64,000 bases of DNA from an uncultured Clostridia bacterium (GCA_934169925.1 CAKPOO010000006.1:5864-69863), one strand, 5' to 3'. Positions 12,327 to 22,812 are shown, counted from the first letter of the stretch. The notes: generated by a model from the sequence alone, not told the origin. Numbers and translations: made by a program.

Positions 12327-14408
12327 ATGGCAGGTAGAGAATATCCTCTTGAGAGGACTAGAAATATCGGTATCATGGCACACATTGATGCTGGTAAAAC
12401 TACTACTACTGAAAGAATTTTGTTTTACACTGGTAAAACACATAAAATCGGAGAAGTACATGATGGTGGAGCTACAATGGACTGGATGGAACAAGAGCAA
12501 GAAAGAGGTATAACAATTACTTCTGCTGCTACAACTTGTTTCTGGAATAATAATAGAATAAATATTATTGATACACCAGGTCACGTTGACTTTACAATTG
12601 AAGTTGAAAGATCTCTAAGAGTTCTTGATGGTTCAGTTACAGTTCTATGCGCAAAAGGCGGTGTACAACCACAATCAGAAACTGTTTGGAGACAAGCAAA
12701 CAAATATAATGTACCAAGAATGGTATATGTAAATAAGATGGATATTACAGGTGCTGACTTTTATAATTGTGTTAAACAATTAAGAGAAAGATTACAAGCA
12801 AATGCAGTTCCAATCGCACTTCCAATAGGTAAGGAAGATAACTTTAAGGGTCTTGTTGATTTACTTAAAATGGAAGCATTAGTTCATTATGATGATCTTG
12901 GAAAAGATGTAAGACATGAACCAATTCCAGATGATATGAAAGAAATTGCTGAGAAATATAGAACAGAATTAATCGAACATATCGCTGAAACTGATGATGA
13001 ATTAATGGAAAAATATTTAAATGGTGAAGAATTCACTGTTGAAGAAATGAAAGCTGCTATTAGAAAATCTACAATAGCAAACACAATGGTTCCAGTAACT
13101 TGTGGAAGTTCATATAAAAACAAATGTGTTCAAGAATTACTTGATAACATTGTTGATTATATGCCAGCTCCAACTGATATACCTCATATAAAAGGTGTAC
13201 TTGAAGATGGAACAGAAGAAGAAAGAAAATCTTCTGATGACGAACCATTTGCTGCACTTGCATTTAAAATAATGACAGATCCATATGTTGGAAAATTAAC
13301 TTTCTTTAGAGTATATTCTGGTACTTTAGAAAGTGGTTCTTATGTATTAAATGCAAATAAAGGTAAAAAAGAAAGAATTGGTAGACTTATTCAAATGCAT
13401 GCAAACTCTAGAAAAGATATTGATAAAGTATATGCTGGAGATATTGCTTGTGCAGTTGGATTAAAAGATGTTGTTACAGGTGATACAATTTGTGATGAAG
13501 CACATCCAATCATTCTTGAATCAATAGAATTCCCAGAACCAGTTATTGATATAGCTATTGAACCAAAATCAAAAGCTGATCAAGAAAAAATGGCTATAGC
13601 TTTAGTAAAACTTGCTGAAGAAGATCCATCATTTAAAACTTATACAAACCAAGAAACTGGTCAAACAGTTATCGCTGGTATGGGTGAATTACACTTAGAT
13701 ATCATTGTTGATAGATTAAAAAGAGAATTTAAAGTTGAATGTAATGTTGGTAAACCACAAGTTGCTTATAAAGAAACTATCAAAAAACCAGTTAAGGTTG
13801 AAGGTAAATTCATTAGACAATCTGGTGGTAGAGGACAATATGGTCATGTTTGGTTAGAAGTTGAACCAAATGAAACTGGTAAAGGTTATGAATTTGAATC
13901 TAAAATCGTTGGTGGTGTTGTTCCTAAGGAATACGTAAAACCAACAGATGAAGGTGTTCAAGAAGCAATGAGAGCTGGTGTTCTTGCTGGATATCCAGTT
14001 GTTGATGTTAAGGTTGCTTTAGTTGATGGTTCATATCATGATGTTGACTCATCAGAAGCAGCATTCCACATTGCAGGTTCTATGGCATTTAAAGAAGCTT
14101 GCCGTCAAGGTGGAGCAGTTTTACTAGAACCTATAATGAAAGTTGAAATAACAGTTCCAGAAGAATATATGGGAGATGTTATTGGAGACGTAAACTCAAG
14201 ACGTGGAAGAATGGAAGGTATGGATACAGTTCAAGGAACTACTACTATCCACTCTTATATTCCACTTTCTGAAATGTTTGGTTATGCAACAGACTTAAGA
14301 TCTAAAACTCAAGGTAGAGGCGTTTATGCTATGGAACCATTTGGATATGAAGAAGTTCCAAAATCAGTTTTAGAATCAATTGTTGCTAGTAGAGCAAAAT
14401 CAGAATAA
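12327..14408 (+). CDS. fusA: Elongation factor G
   Basis: 693 residues. This translocation GTPase has G1 [10 protein letters not shown]3 DTPGHVDF and G4 NKMD in the first 150 residues, and the switch I motif RGITI. The C-terminal domains IV-V ([24 protein letters not shown]) are complete. The sequence [20 protein letters not shown] is the standard EF-G N terminus. GGAGG at 12315-12319 sets ATG 12327. Third gene of the str operon. Confidence 0.98.
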   Translation: MAGREYPLERTRNIGIMAHIDAGKTTTTERILFYTGKTHKIGEVHDGGATMDWMEQEQERGITITSAATTCFWNNNRINIIDTPGHVDFTIEVERSLRVLDGSVTVLCAKGGVQPQSETVWRQANKYNVPRMVYVNKMDITGADFYNCVKQLRERLQANAVPIALPIGKEDNFKGLVDLLKMEALVHYDDLGKDVRHEPIPDDMKEIAEKYRTELIEHIAETDDELMEKYLNGEEFTVEEMKAAIRKSTIANTMVPVTCGSSYKNKCVQELLDNIVDYMPAPTDIPHIKGVLEDGTEEERKSSDDEPFAALAFKIMTDPYVGKLTFFRVYSGTLESGSYVLNANKGKKERIGRLIQMHANSRKDIDKVYAGDIACAVGLKDVVTGDTICDEAHPIILESIEFPEPVIDIAIEPKSKADQEKMAIALVKLAEEDPSFKTYTNQETGQTVIAGMGELHLDIIVDRLKREFKVECNVGKPQVAYKETIKKPVKVEGKFIRQSGGRGQYGHVWLEVEPNETGKGYEFESKIVGGVVPKEYVKPTDEGVQEAMRAGVLAGYPVVDVKVALVDGSYHDVDSSEAAFHIAGSMAFKEACRQGGAVLLEPIMKVEITVPEEYMGDVIGDVNSRRGRMEGMDTVQGTTTIHSYIPLSEMFGYATDLRSKTQGRGVYAMEPFGYEEVPKSVLESIVASRAKSE

Positions 14409-14527
14409 TATTTAAATAGTTAATTACATTGAAAGGTATTGCAAAATACTTTTCAATGTAGTAAAATAAAAATTGCAAATGATGCTAGAAATAGCATTAT
14501 ACCGTTAATTTAAGGAGGAATTTAAAA
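14409..14527 (+). promoter_or_regulatory. fusA-tuf spacer with two hairpins
   Basis: A long hairpin, TACATTGAAA...TTTCAATGTA (about 14425-14460, around 15 bp), is followed by ATGCTA-GAAA-TAGCAT, a GAAA-tetraloop hairpin near 14481-14498. The first stem has no U-run, so it does not look like a terminator; RNA processing or mRNA stability is more likely. The tuf ribosome site AAGGAGG follows. Confidence 0.45.
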
Positions 14528-15730
14528 ATGGCAAAAGCAAAGTTTGAAAGAAGCAAACCACATGCTAATATCGGTACTATTGGTCACGTTGACCATGGTA
14601 AAACTACTTTAACAGCTGCAATAACAAAATATTGTAGTTTAACAGGTGGAGCAGAATTTAAAGCATACGATCAAATCGATGGTGCTCCAGAAGAAAGAGC
14701 TAGAGGTATCACAATTTCTACAGCTCACGTTGAATATGAAACAGCTAACAGACACTATGCTCACGTTGACTGCCCAGGACACGCTGATTACGTTAAAAAC
14801 ATGATCACTGGTGCTGCACAAATGGATGGAGCTATCCTTGTTGTTTCTGCTGCTGATGGTCCAATGCCACAAACAAGAGAACACATCTTACTTGCTAACC
14901 AAGTTGGCGTTAAATACATCGTTGTATTTATGAATAAATGTGATATGGTTGACGATCCTGAATTATTAGAATTAGTTGAAATGGATATCAGAGATTTATT
15001 ATCTAAATATGATTTCCCAGGTGATACTACTCCAATAATCAAAGGTTCTGCATTAAAAGTATTAGAATCTACATCAACTGATCCTAATGCTCCAGAATAT
15101 GCTTGTATCAAAGAATTACTTGATACAATAGACGAATATATCCCAACTCCAGAAAGAGATACTGATAAACCTTTCTTAATGCCAGTTGAAGATGTATTTA
15201 CAATTACTGGTAGAGGAACTGTTGCTACAGGTAGAATCGAAAGAGGAACTTTAAAAATCGGTGAAGAAGTTGAAATCGTTGGTCTTTCTGACGAATCTAA
15301 GAAAACAGTTGTAACTGGTATCGAAATGTTCAGAAAATCTCTTGAAACTGCAGAAGCTGGTGATAACGCTGGTGTTCTTTTAAGAGGTGTTCAAAGAAAC
15401 GAAATTGAAAGAGGTCAAGTTATTGCTAAACCTGGTTCAATTCATCCACACACTGAATTCGAAGCTGAAGTATACGTATTAACTAAAGAAGAAGGCGGAA
15501 GACACACTCCATTCTTCAAAGGTTACAGACCACAATTCTACTTCAGAACAACTGATGTTACTGGTGTAATCGAATTACCTGCTGATAAAGAAATGGTAAT
15601 GCCTGGTGATAACGTAACTATGAAAATTAAATTAATAACACCTATCGCTATCGAAAAAGGATTAAAATTCGCTATTCGTGAAGGTGGTAGAACTGTTGGT
15701 GCAGGATCTGTATCTAACGTTATTGCTTAA
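14528..15730 (+). CDS. tuf: Elongation factor Tu
   Basis: 400 residues. Delivers aminoacyl-tRNA to the ribosome. G1 [10 protein letters not shown]3 [12 protein letters not shown] and G4 NKCD are present; the C-terminal beta-barrel domains are complete ([19 protein letters not shown]). Codon use is visibly cleaner and richer in C-ending codons than the neighbours, as expected of a highly expressed gene. Ends the str operon; ribosomal protein genes of the S10 operon do not follow. Confidence 0.98.
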   Translation: MAKAKFERSKPHANIGTIGHVDHGKTTLTAAITKYCSLTGGAEFKAYDQIDGAPEERARGITISTAHVEYETANRHYAHVDCPGHADYVKNMITGAAQMDGAILVVSAADGPMPQTREHILLANQVGVKYIVVFMNKCDMVDDPELLELVEMDIRDLLSKYDFPGDTTPIIKGSALKVLESTSTDPNAPEYACIKELLDTIDEYIPTPERDTDKPFLMPVEDVFTITGRGTVATGRIERGTLKIGEEVEIVGLSDESKKTVVTGIEMFRKSLETAEAGDNAGVLLRGVQRNEIERGQVIAKPGSIHPHTEFEAEVYVLTKEEGGRHTPFFKGYRPQFYFRTTDVTGVIELPADKEMVMPGDNVTMKIKLITPIAIEKGLKFAIREGGRTVGAGSVSNVIA

Positions 15731-15740
15731 TTTTATATAT

Positions 15741-15768
15741 AAAAGAAGTGCTTAGCACTTCTTTTTTT
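15741..15768 (+). terminator. Terminator of the str operon
   Basis: AAAAGAAGTGC (15741-15751) pairs with GCACTTCTTTT (15755-15765) around a TTA loop, then Ts. Confidence 0.92.
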
Positions 15769-15829
15769 GTGCCTAAATGAAAAAACACGTAATAATCTGA
15801 TATAATTTGCAAAAAAAAATGTAATACTA

Positions 15830-15858
15830 TTGACAATATTGAGTAAATATTAGATAAT
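15830..15858 (+). promoter_or_regulatory. Promoter of acpP
   Basis: TTGACA (15830-15835), 17-base spacer, GATAAT (15853-15858). Confidence 0.8.
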
Positions 15859-15882
15859 AGTGGTAAATAGGAGGTGCTATTG

Positions 15883-16119
15883 ATGGAAGCTATTTTTGAG
15901 AGAGTAAAAGATGTTATTGGTGAACAACTTGGAATAGAAACAGTTGATACAATAACTATGGATACAACATTTATAGAAGATTTAGGAGCTGATTCTTTAG
16001 ATATAGTTGAACTTATAATGGCTCTAGAAGAAGAATTTGATCTTGAAATTCCAGAAGCTGATGCAGAAAAAATTTCAACAGTTGGAGATGTTGTAGAATA
16101 TATTGAAAAAAATCAATAA
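15883..16119 (+). CDS. acpP: Acyl carrier protein
   Basis: 78 residues. Carries growing acyl chains on a phosphopantetheine arm attached to the serine of the [10 protein letters not shown] motif. Acidic four-helix protein of normal length. A GTG at 15874 would add three residues but overlaps the AGGAGGT ribosome site (15869-15875), so ATG 15883 is the start. rnc follows, as in many Firmicutes, but a terminator separates the two. Confidence 0.95.
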   Translation: MEAIFERVKDVIGEQLGIETVDTITMDTTFIEDLGADSLDIVELIMALEEEFDLEIPEADAEKISTVGDVVEYIEKNQ

Positions 16120-16135
16120 TATAATGAATATATAA

Positions 16136-16169
16136 TGGCAAGGACAATCTTTTGTGCTTGCTATTTTTT
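16136..16169 (+). terminator. Terminator of acpP
   Basis: GGCAAGGACAA pairs with TTGTGCTTGCT (one mismatch) followed by a run of Ts. Confidence 0.8.
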
Positions 16170-16238
16170 TTATTTGTATATAATGTTGAAATTTATCCAG
16201 AATTTATATATAATATATAGCAAATAGGATGTGAGAAA

Positions 16239-16946
16239 ATGAATAATGAACAAAGAAAATTGATAGAATTACAAACAAAATTAAAATATACATTTAATGA
16301 TATTTCACTTTTAAAACTTGCCTTAACACATAAATCATATGCTTACGAAGATCAAAATAACATTAAAGAATATAACGAAAGAATAGAATTTTTAGGAGAT
16401 GCAATATTAGAACATATTATATCAGATTTGTTATATTTACATACTCCAAATTTTTCTGAAGGAGATATGAGCAAAAAAAGAGCAAGTATCGTATGTGAAA
16501 AATCACTAAGCGAAGCAATGAGAAAGATTGGAGCACAGAATTACATTTATCTTGGAAAATGTGAAATGGCTACAGGTGGTAACTTAAAAGATGCTATAAT
16601 TGCTGATGCATTTGAAGCTATTTTAGGAGCAATATATTTAGATGGTGGCTATGAAATAGCAAGAGATATAGCTTTGGAATTATTAAGTAAAGAAATTGAT
16701 CAAACACTAAAAGGTCATAATGTAAATGAAGATTACAAAACAAAACTACAAGAAATTTTACAAAGAAATGGCAATGTAAAAATTGAGTATGTTTTACTAA
16801 AAGAATATGGCCCAGAACATGATAAAACATTTGAGGTTGAAGTTTTATTTAATGGAAAAAAGATTGGTGAAGGAATTGGAAAAAGCAAAAAACAAGCTGA
16901 ACAAAACTGTGCAAAACAAGCAATTGAACAATTGTCAAGAAATTAA
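16239..16946 (+). CDS. rnc: Ribonuclease III
   Basis: 235 residues. Cleaves double-stranded RNA, including rRNA precursors. The signature NERIEFLGDAILEHI holds the catalytic acidic residues, and a second set lies in DAFEAILGAIYLDGG; a C-terminal dsRNA-binding domain occupies about residues 165-232. AGGATG at 16226-16231 precedes ATG 16239. The radical SAM gene downstream overlaps or abuts its end. Confidence 0.96.
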   Translation: MNNEQRKLIELQTKLKYTFNDISLLKLALTHKSYAYEDQNNIKEYNERIEFLGDAILEHIISDLLYLHTPNFSEGDMSKKRASIVCEKSLSEAMRKIGAQNYIYLGKCEMATGGNLKDAIIADAFEAILGAIYLDGGYEIARDIALELLSKEIDQTLKGHNVNEDYKTKLQEILQRNGNVKIEYVLLKEYGPEHDKTFEVEVLFNGKKIGEGIGKSKKQAEQNCAKQAIEQLSRN

Positions 16947-17964
16947 ACTTGAACTAAAAAGTGAGTTAAAAAGTATTTTAAATAAAGAAGATCAATATAC
17001 TATACCTATATTTATACCTCATAAAGGTTGTAAAAATGAGTGTGTTTTTTGTAATCAGGTAAAAATTAGTGGAACTGTAAAAAATGTTCCATATGAAGAA
17101 GTTGACAAAAAAATACAAGAGTATTTAAAATATTTTGAAGGGTCTAAAAATAAAAAAATACAAATAGCGTTTTTTGGTGGAAGTTTTACAGGGCTTTGTA
17201 TTGATGAACAAATCAAGTACCTAAAAATTGCATATAAATATATAAAATTAGGAAAAGTAGATAGTATTAGAATATCAACTAGACCGGATTATATTTCTCC
17301 AAGGATATTAAAGATGTTAAAAAAATATAACGTAAAGAATATAGAACTTGGGGTTCAATGTTTAGATGAAGATGTTTTAAAAATTTCTAAAAGGGGACAT
17401 ACAATAAATGATGTTATAAGAGCGTCAAGGCTTATTAAGTTATATGGTTTTACGCTTGGCCATCAAATGATGATAGGTCTTCCTGGAAGTAGTGATAAAA
17501 CTGATATAAAAACTATAGAAAAAATAATAAGCTTAGGTGCGAAAGAAATTAGAATTTATCCTGTTTATGTTATAAAACCAAGTGAACTTTATGATATGTA
17601 TGTTTCGAAAGAGTATGTACCTTTAACTTTAGAAGAAGCAGTAATAAGAACAACAGAAGTTGTTAAAATATGTAATAAACATAATATACGTATAATAAGG
17701 CTTGGATTACAATCAACAGATGAAATTACCAAAAATAATAAAGAAATTGCAGGTCCGGTTTCTGATAATTTAGCAGAATATGTTTTTGCATTATTGGTAA
17801 AAGAAAAATTAGAAAAAATAATACAAGAAAAAAATTTAAAAAATACAGTTATTAAGGTAGAAGTTGATAAAAGATATATTTCTATTGTTAGTGGACCTAA
17901 AAAATGTAATAAAGTTTATTTTAAAGAAAAATATGATATTGATTTAATATTAAAAGGAGTATAA
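16924..17964 (+). CDS. Elp3-like radical SAM protein (start uncertain)
   Basis: The radical SAM cluster motif CKNECVFC (CxxxCxxC) lies near the N terminus, followed by FFGGSFTG and ISTRPDYI, typical of the Elp3/YhcC-like group often found between rnc and smc in Clostridia. Its substrate is unknown. No ATG lies close upstream of the conserved IPIFIPHKGC block; the nearest in-frame candidates are TTG at 16924 and ATT at 16942, both inside or at the end of rnc. A further in-frame ATG at 16807 would overlap rnc by 140 bases. Translation is probably coupled to rnc. About 346 residues from TTG. The next gene begins immediately after the stop. Confidence 0.8.
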   Translation: MNNCQEIKLELKSELKSILNKEDQYTIPIFIPHKGCKNECVFCNQVKISGTVKNVPYEEVDKKIQEYLKYFEGSKNKKIQIAFFGGSFTGLCIDEQIKYLKIAYKYIKLGKVDSIRISTRPDYISPRILKMLKKYNVKNIELGVQCLDEDVLKISKRGHTINDVIRASRLIKLYGFTLGHQMMIGLPGSSDKTDIKTIEKIISLGAKEIRIYPVYVIKPSELYDMYVSKEYVPLTLEEAVIRTTEVVKICNKHNIRIIRLGLQSTDEITKNNKEIAGPVSDNLAEYVFALLVKEKLEKIIQEKNLKNTVIKVEVDKRYISIVSGPKKCNKVYFKEKYDIDLILKGV

Positions 17965-18438
17965 ATGAAAAAAAGAGTTATTTTTACCTCTAGTTCAGGT
18001 GGTCATTTAAACGAACTACTTAGATTAGAACCTTTATTTAAAGATTATGATTATTTATTAGTTACTGAAAAAACTGATGTAACAGAAAAAATGACAGATA
18101 AATATAATATGGAATTTTTAAAATATGGTTCAAGATTTTATTTTTTCAAATATATATTTGTATTTTTATATAATGTTATAAAATGTATACAAATAGTGGT
18201 AAAATTTAAACCAGAAACTGTTGTTACTACAGGAGCTCATACAGGTGGAATTCTATGTTATGTTGCAAAAATTTTGAATTCATCAACTAAAATAATATAT
18301 ATTGAATCTTTGGCAAAAGCGGATACTCTTTCAATGACTGGAAATAATGTATATAAAATTGCAGATAAATTTTATGTACAATGGGAAAGTTTAGCAAATA
18401 AATATGAAAAAGCTGAATACATTGGGAGGTTGATGTAA
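17965..18438 (+). CDS. Alg14-like glycosyltransferase membrane subunit
   Basis: 157 residues. The start FTSSSGGHLNELLRL and the later TTGAHTGG match the Alg14/Cps14F/EpsE family, a membrane-associated subunit that recruits a catalytic Alg13-like partner. A hydrophobic stretch near residues 55-72 could be the membrane contact. ATG follows the radical SAM stop directly, with AAGGAGT as ribosome site. The next gene overlaps in TAATG, so the two subunits are translationally coupled. The sugar and acceptor are not known. Confidence 0.85.
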   Translation: MKKRVIFTSSSGGHLNELLRLEPLFKDYDYLLVTEKTDVTEKMTDKYNMEFLKYGSRFYFFKYIFVFLYNVIKCIQIVVKFKPETVVTTGAHTGGILCYVAKILNSSTKIIYIESLAKADTLSMTGNNVYKIADKFYVQWESLANKYEKAEYIGRLM

Positions 18439-18899
18439 TGGTACTTGTATTAATAGGAACACAAAAACAAAGTTTTGAAAGATTATTAAGAACAGTTGAG
18501 CATAGTAAAGAACTTGAAAATGAACAAATAGTAGTGCAATGTGGATATACAGAATACAAATCTAAAAAAATGGAACAATTTCAATTCATGTCACATGATA
18601 GAATAATGGAATATATTGATGAAGCAGATTTTATAATATGCCATGGTGGAGTTGGAACAATTTTTGATTGTCTACATAAAGGTAAAAAAGTTTTAGCAAT
18701 GCCAAGACTTGAAAAATACAAGGAACATGTTGATGATCACCAAATTGAAATTTGTAGAGAACTTCAAAAAGAAGGATATATTGAATATTGTTTAGATAAT
18801 GAAGATTTTGATAGCAAAATTAGGCTATTAAAGGAAAAAGAATATAAAAAATACGTTTCAAACGATAATTATTTACATATACTAAAAGAAGAAATTTAA
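18438..18899 (+). CDS. Alg13-like glycosyltransferase catalytic subunit
   Basis: 153 residues with the GT28 C-terminal fold. FIICHGGVGTIFDCL is the nucleotide-sugar-binding GGxGT motif, and VDDHQIEICREL is the usual helix that follows. It pairs with the preceding Alg14-like subunit, as EpsF with EpsE or Cps14G with Cps14F in capsule pathways. Together they probably transfer a sugar to a lipid-linked intermediate. The start overlaps the upstream stop by one base. Confidence 0.85.
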   Translation: MVLVLIGTQKQSFERLLRTVEHSKELENEQIVVQCGYTEYKSKKMEQFQFMSHDRIMEYIDEADFIICHGGVGTIFDCLHKGKKVLAMPRLEKYKEHVDDHQIEICRELQKEGYIEYCLDNEDFDSKIRLLKEKEYKKYVSNDNYLHILKEEI

Positions 18900-18915
18900 G
18901 GTGTGTGATTAATTT

Positions 18916-19782
18916 ATGAAAAATATTGAAAGTGTTCTTAGTGTAATAAAAGATATGTTATTTATAATTGTTGGAACTTTTTTAGTAAGTTTTGCTATAA
19001 AAGTATTTTTGCTTCCAAATGAGTTATCAACTGGAGGCTTTAGTGGTATTGCAACAATTTTATATTATATTTGTAAATTAAGAGTAGGTTTAACAATTAT
19101 TATTTTAAACATTCCATTATTTATATTAGCATTAAGATATGTTGGAAAAGAATTTACATTTAAATCTATAATAGCAACAATATTACTTTCAGTATTTTTA
19201 GAAATTTTTGATTATTCATCTATTATAAATACAAAATTGGATTTACTTATATGTTCAATTTTTGGAGGAATTATTACAGGAATTGGGTTATCACTAGTAT
19301 TTAAGGCAGGTGCTAGTTCAGGTGGTTCTGATTTACTTGCAAACATTTTGACAAAGTTATATAAAGCAACAAATATTTCAAAACTTTTATTAGTAATTGA
19401 ATCAGTTATTATATTACTAATGATAATATTTTTGAAAAATTTAAATGCGGGGTTATACTCAATTATAGCGCTTTTAGTATCTAGTAAAGTAATAGATTTT
19501 GTGTTTGAAGGAATTAATAGACAATGTGAAATAACAATTATAACAAACAAAAAAGATGAAATTTTAAATGAGATATTATATAATATGGATAGAGGTGCAA
19601 CAGTTATAAATTCTGTAGGTGCACATAGTAAAATTCCAAATTATACTATTACATGTATAGTTAATAGAAATGAAGTAAATAAAATGAAAAAGAATATATT
19701 AAAAATAGATAAATCTTGCATTTTATATGTAACTATTGTAAATGAGATAGTTGGAAATGGATTTAAATTAATTGATATTTAA
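18916..19782 (+). CDS. YitT family membrane protein
   Basis: 288 residues. Five or six membrane segments in residues 10-195 hold the glycine-rich repeats ELSTGGFSGIA and GASSGGSDLLA, which match the YitT/DUF161 duplication. A C-terminal soluble DUF2179 domain follows (residues 200-285; INSVGAHSKIPNYTITC). Molecular function is not established for this family. It sits 16 bases after the Alg13-like gene and just before transketolase. Confidence 0.88.
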   Translation: MKNIESVLSVIKDMLFIIVGTFLVSFAIKVFLLPNELSTGGFSGIATILYYICKLRVGLTIIILNIPLFILALRYVGKEFTFKSIIATILLSVFLEIFDYSSIINTKLDLLICSIFGGIITGIGLSLVFKAGASSGGSDLLANILTKLYKATNISKLLLVIESVIILLMIIFLKNLNAGLYSIIALLVSSKVIDFVFEGINRQCEITIITNKKDEILNEILYNMDRGATVINSVGAHSKIPNYTITCIVNRNEVNKMKKNILKIDKSCILYVTIVNEIVGNGFKLIDI

Positions 19783-19795
19783 AAAGAGGTTACAA

Positions 19796-20611
19796 ATGAA
19801 AAATGATATAGAAAGTTTAAAAAAAATTGCAAATGATGTTAGAAAAGATGTTATAAAAATGGTATACAATGCTTCATCTGGTCATCCAGGAGGCAGTTTA
19901 TCAAGTGTTGAGATTTTAGTAGCACTTTACCATGAAATTATGGATTTGTCTTTAGATAATAATGGGCAAAGAATAGATAAATTTATACTTTCAAAAGGTC
20001 ATGCAGCACCTGTATATTATGCAACTTTAGCATCAAAAGGATATATTTTAAAAGAAGATTTAAAAGGATTTAGAAAAATAGATGGTTTTTTAGAAGGACA
20101 TCCAACGAATAAAATAAATGGAATTGATGTTTCTAGTGGCTCTTTAGGTCAAGGATTATCTATTGCAAATGGAATGGCAATTGCTAAAAAATTAGATGGT
20201 AAAAAAGGTTATGTTTATTGTCTAATAGGAGATGGTGAATCAGAAGAAGGACAAATTTGGGAAGCTTTAATGACTTCTAACAAATATAATTTAAATAATT
20301 TAATAGTATTTTTAGATTACAATGGACTTCAAATAGACGGAACAATAGAAGAGGTAAAAAAGCAAGGAAATTTTGAAGAAAAATTTAAGGCTTTTGGATT
20401 GTTCACACAAGTAATTGATGGCAATGATTTAATGCAAATAATAAATGCAGTGGAAAATTCTAAAAAACAAGATAAACCTTCAGTCATAATATGTAAAACT
20501 ATAAAAGGTAAAGGAATATCTTTTATGGAAAATAAAGCAAATTGGCATGGAAAAGCTCCAAATGAAGAAGAGTACAAAAAAGCTATGAGTGAATTGGAGG
20601 TAAATATATGA
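19796..20611 (+). CDS. Transketolase N-terminal subunit
   Basis: 271 residues. Carries the thiamine diphosphate-binding half of a split transketolase of the non-oxidative pentose phosphate pathway: SGHPGGSLS, KGHAAPVYYA and GDGESEEGQIWEA. AAAGAGG (19783-19789) chooses ATG 19796; an upstream ATG at 19772 lies inside the previous gene. The C-terminal subunit overlaps by ATGA, which would ensure equal production. Confidence 0.94.
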   Translation: MKNDIESLKKIANDVRKDVIKMVYNASSGHPGGSLSSVEILVALYHEIMDLSLDNNGQRIDKFILSKGHAAPVYYATLASKGYILKEDLKGFRKIDGFLEGHPTNKINGIDVSSGSLGQGLSIANGMAIAKKLDGKKGYVYCLIGDGESEEGQIWEALMTSNKYNLNNLIVFLDYNGLQIDGTIEEVKKQGNFEEKFKAFGLFTQVIDGNDLMQIINAVENSKKQDKPSVIICKTIKGKGISFMENKANWHGKAPNEEEYKKAMSELEVNI

Positions 20612-21525
20612 AATCAACAAGACAAGCATATGGTGAGTTTTTAGTAGAAGCAGGCTTAAAAAATCAAGATGTTGTTGTTCTTGATGCAGATTTAGCAGAA
20701 GCTACAAAAACTAATGAATTTAAAAAAGTATTTCCACAAAGACATTTTGACGTTGGAATAGCAGAACAAGATTTAATTGGAACAGCATGTGGTATGGCTT
20801 TATCAGGAAAAAAGGTATTTGCATCAACATTTGCTATGTTTCTTGCAGGTAGAGCTTATGAACAGGTAAGAAATACAGCTGCATATTCACATGTAAACAT
20901 TAACTTATGTGCAACGCATGCAGGTCTTTCTGTAGGTGAAGATGGTCCGACACACCAATGTATTGAAGATATAGCATTGATGAATGTAATACCAACAATG
21001 AAAGTACTTTGTCCAGCAGATGATATTGCAACTAAAAAAATATTAGATTTATCTATTGGAGAAGAAGGACCAAAATATATACGTCTTGGAAGAAGTGATG
21101 TAGAAGATGTTTATAGCTTAAATGATAATTTTATTCTAGGAGGTTCTCATACTTTTGGAAAAGGTAAAGATGGTACTATTTTTGCTGTTGGTCAAACAGT
21201 AGCAATGGCATTACATGCAAAAGAAATTCTTGCAAAAGAAAATATAGATGTAAGGGTTGTAGATTTGTATAGCATAAAACCTGTAGATAAAGCGACAATA
21301 ATAAAATGTGCAAAAGAAACACAAAAACTTGTATCTATTGAAGATCATAGTGTAATAGGTGGAATTGGCTCTATAATTTCAAATGTTTTGACAGAAGAAT
21401 ATCCTAAGAAGTTAATAAAAATAGGAGTAGAAGATAAGTTTGGAAAGTCAGGTAATTACAAAAAAGTGTACAAATTATATGGAATAACAACAGAAAATAT
21501 AGTAGATAAATTTAAAAATTATTAA
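20608..21525 (+). CDS. Transketolase C-terminal subunit
   Basis: 305 residues. Contains the pyrimidine-binding domain (DVGIAEQDLIGTACGMA with the conserved catalytic glutamate) and the C-terminal regulatory-fold domain. A DXS identity is unlikely because that enzyme is a single chain of over 600 residues. Overlaps the N-terminal subunit by four bases. Ends at a bidirectional terminator. Confidence 0.94.
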   Translation: MKSTRQAYGEFLVEAGLKNQDVVVLDADLAEATKTNEFKKVFPQRHFDVGIAEQDLIGTACGMALSGKKVFASTFAMFLAGRAYEQVRNTAAYSHVNINLCATHAGLSVGEDGPTHQCIEDIALMNVIPTMKVLCPADDIATKKILDLSIGEEGPKYIRLGRSDVEDVYSLNDNFILGGSHTFGKGKDGTIFAVGQTVAMALHAKEILAKENIDVRVVDLYSIKPVDKATIIKCAKETQKLVSIEDHSVIGGIGSIISNVLTEEYPKKLIKIGVEDKFGKSGNYKKVYKLYGITTENIVDKFKNY

Positions 21526-21526
21526 T

Positions 21527-21566
21527 AAAAAAACCAAAATAATATTTTATTATTTTGGTTTTTTAT
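21527..21566. terminator. Bidirectional terminator
   Basis: AAAAACCAAAATAATA pairs with TATTTTGGTTTTT, with A-runs and T-runs on both sides. Shared by the transketolase unit and the converging hypothetical gene. Confidence 0.88.
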
Positions 21567-21567
21567 T

Positions 21568-22566
21568 CTATAATGGATTAATTTCAAACTTAATTTTAAA
21601 TTTTTTAAAGTCATTTAAAGTATTAGTTTCTAAGCATTCTAAATATTCATCGAGGTCAGATTCCTTTTTGCAAGCAGCAATAATTGCAGGATTAAGTTCA
21701 TATTTAAACATTAATTCAAAAGCATATTTTAAAGCTTCTGGAATTGATTTACCTTCACGATCTCTTATTAAAGAATAAGTTTCTCTAAATCTAGCAAGTA
21801 CAGAATGTTTTGTATAATATTTTCTTGAAAATGTAAATTCTTTTTTTATTACGTCTTCTGCTGAAGAATAAGAATCGGGATATTTTTTTAGATAATTATT
21901 TATTTCTGAACATTTATATGGTAAATAAACATAATCTTCAGTTATAACTAAAACTTTATTATCTGGAATATTAACTTTTTTATCATAAATTTTTTTCTTT
22001 GCTTTTTTATTTTTATTAATATCATCTATTGTATATGATTTTAGTACCATTGTTGCTGGATCTATAATTTTGGTATATTCTTTATTTTTTTCAAGCATTA
22101 TAAATGAAATGTAATTATTATTAATTAAATCAATTTCTTTTAATGTAGTATTTTTTAAATTCGAAAAACTTTTTATTTTATCTTCTATTGAAGAGATTAT
22201 ATCTGAGTAAAATTCTTTATCTTTTTTTGTAGTTTCAATTGAAATTAAAAGATCAACAGTACTTTGAATTAATTCATTTAAAGTTCTCTTTAGATTATAT
22301 AATAAATTAATACTATTATTTGATTCTTCAAAAATTCTGGTGCCAGAAGAAAGAAGTTCTTTTTGAGTAAAGTCTAATTCTGAGTTTGCAATAATTTCAT
22401 TTAAATTGTTTATATATTCTACAATTGTATCTCTTCTTGCTTCTTGGTATACAATTCTATTTTTTATATCTTCAATTTCATTTTCAGAATTAGTTAAAAA
22501 TTTAAAGTCATTTTCTGTGAATAAACCATTTAAAAAAATTGATGTATGTAAAATTTCACTGTTCAT
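21568..22566 (-). CDS. Hypothetical coiled-coil protein
   Basis: 332 residues; family not recognised. No signal peptide or membrane span. Residues about 25-165 are rich in Leu, Ile, Glu and Lys with long helical spacing and look like coiled coil. The C-terminal half is mixed and carries a Lys-rich patch. The ORF can be read further upstream, but AGGAGGG just before ATG 22566 marks the start. Transcribed alone between a converging transketolase operon and the divergent signal-peptidase locus. Confidence 0.7.
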   Translation of the reverse strand: MNSEILHTSIFLNGLFTENDFKFLTNSENEIEDIKNRIVYQEARRDTIVEYINNLNEIIANSELDFTQKELLSSGTRIFEESNNSINLLYNLKRTLNELIQSTVDLLISIETTKKDKEFYSDIISSIEDKIKSFSNLKNTTLKEIDLINNNYISFIMLEKNKEYTKIIDPATMVLKSYTIDDINKNKKAKKKIYDKKVNIPDNKVLVITEDYVYLPYKCSEINNYLKKYPDSYSSAEDVIKKEFTFSRKYYTKHSVLARFRETYSLIRDREGKSIPEALKYAFELMFKYELNPAIIAACKKESDLDEYLECLETNTLNDFKKFKIKFEINPL

Positions 22567-22724
22567 AAAATATCTCCCTCCTAAAAAATAACAAATAATA
22601 CAATTCACATTATATTTTAACATATTCAGATAAAAATAGTCTATACATTTTAAAAAATAATGTCAAAAAAGTATTACATAAATACTACATTTGTGTAATA
22701 AAAGTGTAATATAGACTCTTTTTG

Positions 22725-22753
22725 TTGACGAATTTTTTACTTTTTTGTAAAAT
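22725..22753 (+). promoter_or_regulatory. Promoter of the SipW/TasA-like locus
   Basis: TTGACG (22725-22730), 17-base spacer, TAAAAT (22748-22753) with TG upstream. The rest of 22624-22800 shows no clear motif. Confidence 0.7.
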
Positions 22754-22812
22754 TTTATGTGTATAAAAGTGTTAACTTTGATGCACATATTCAAATAAAA
22801 GGAGGAGAAGAA

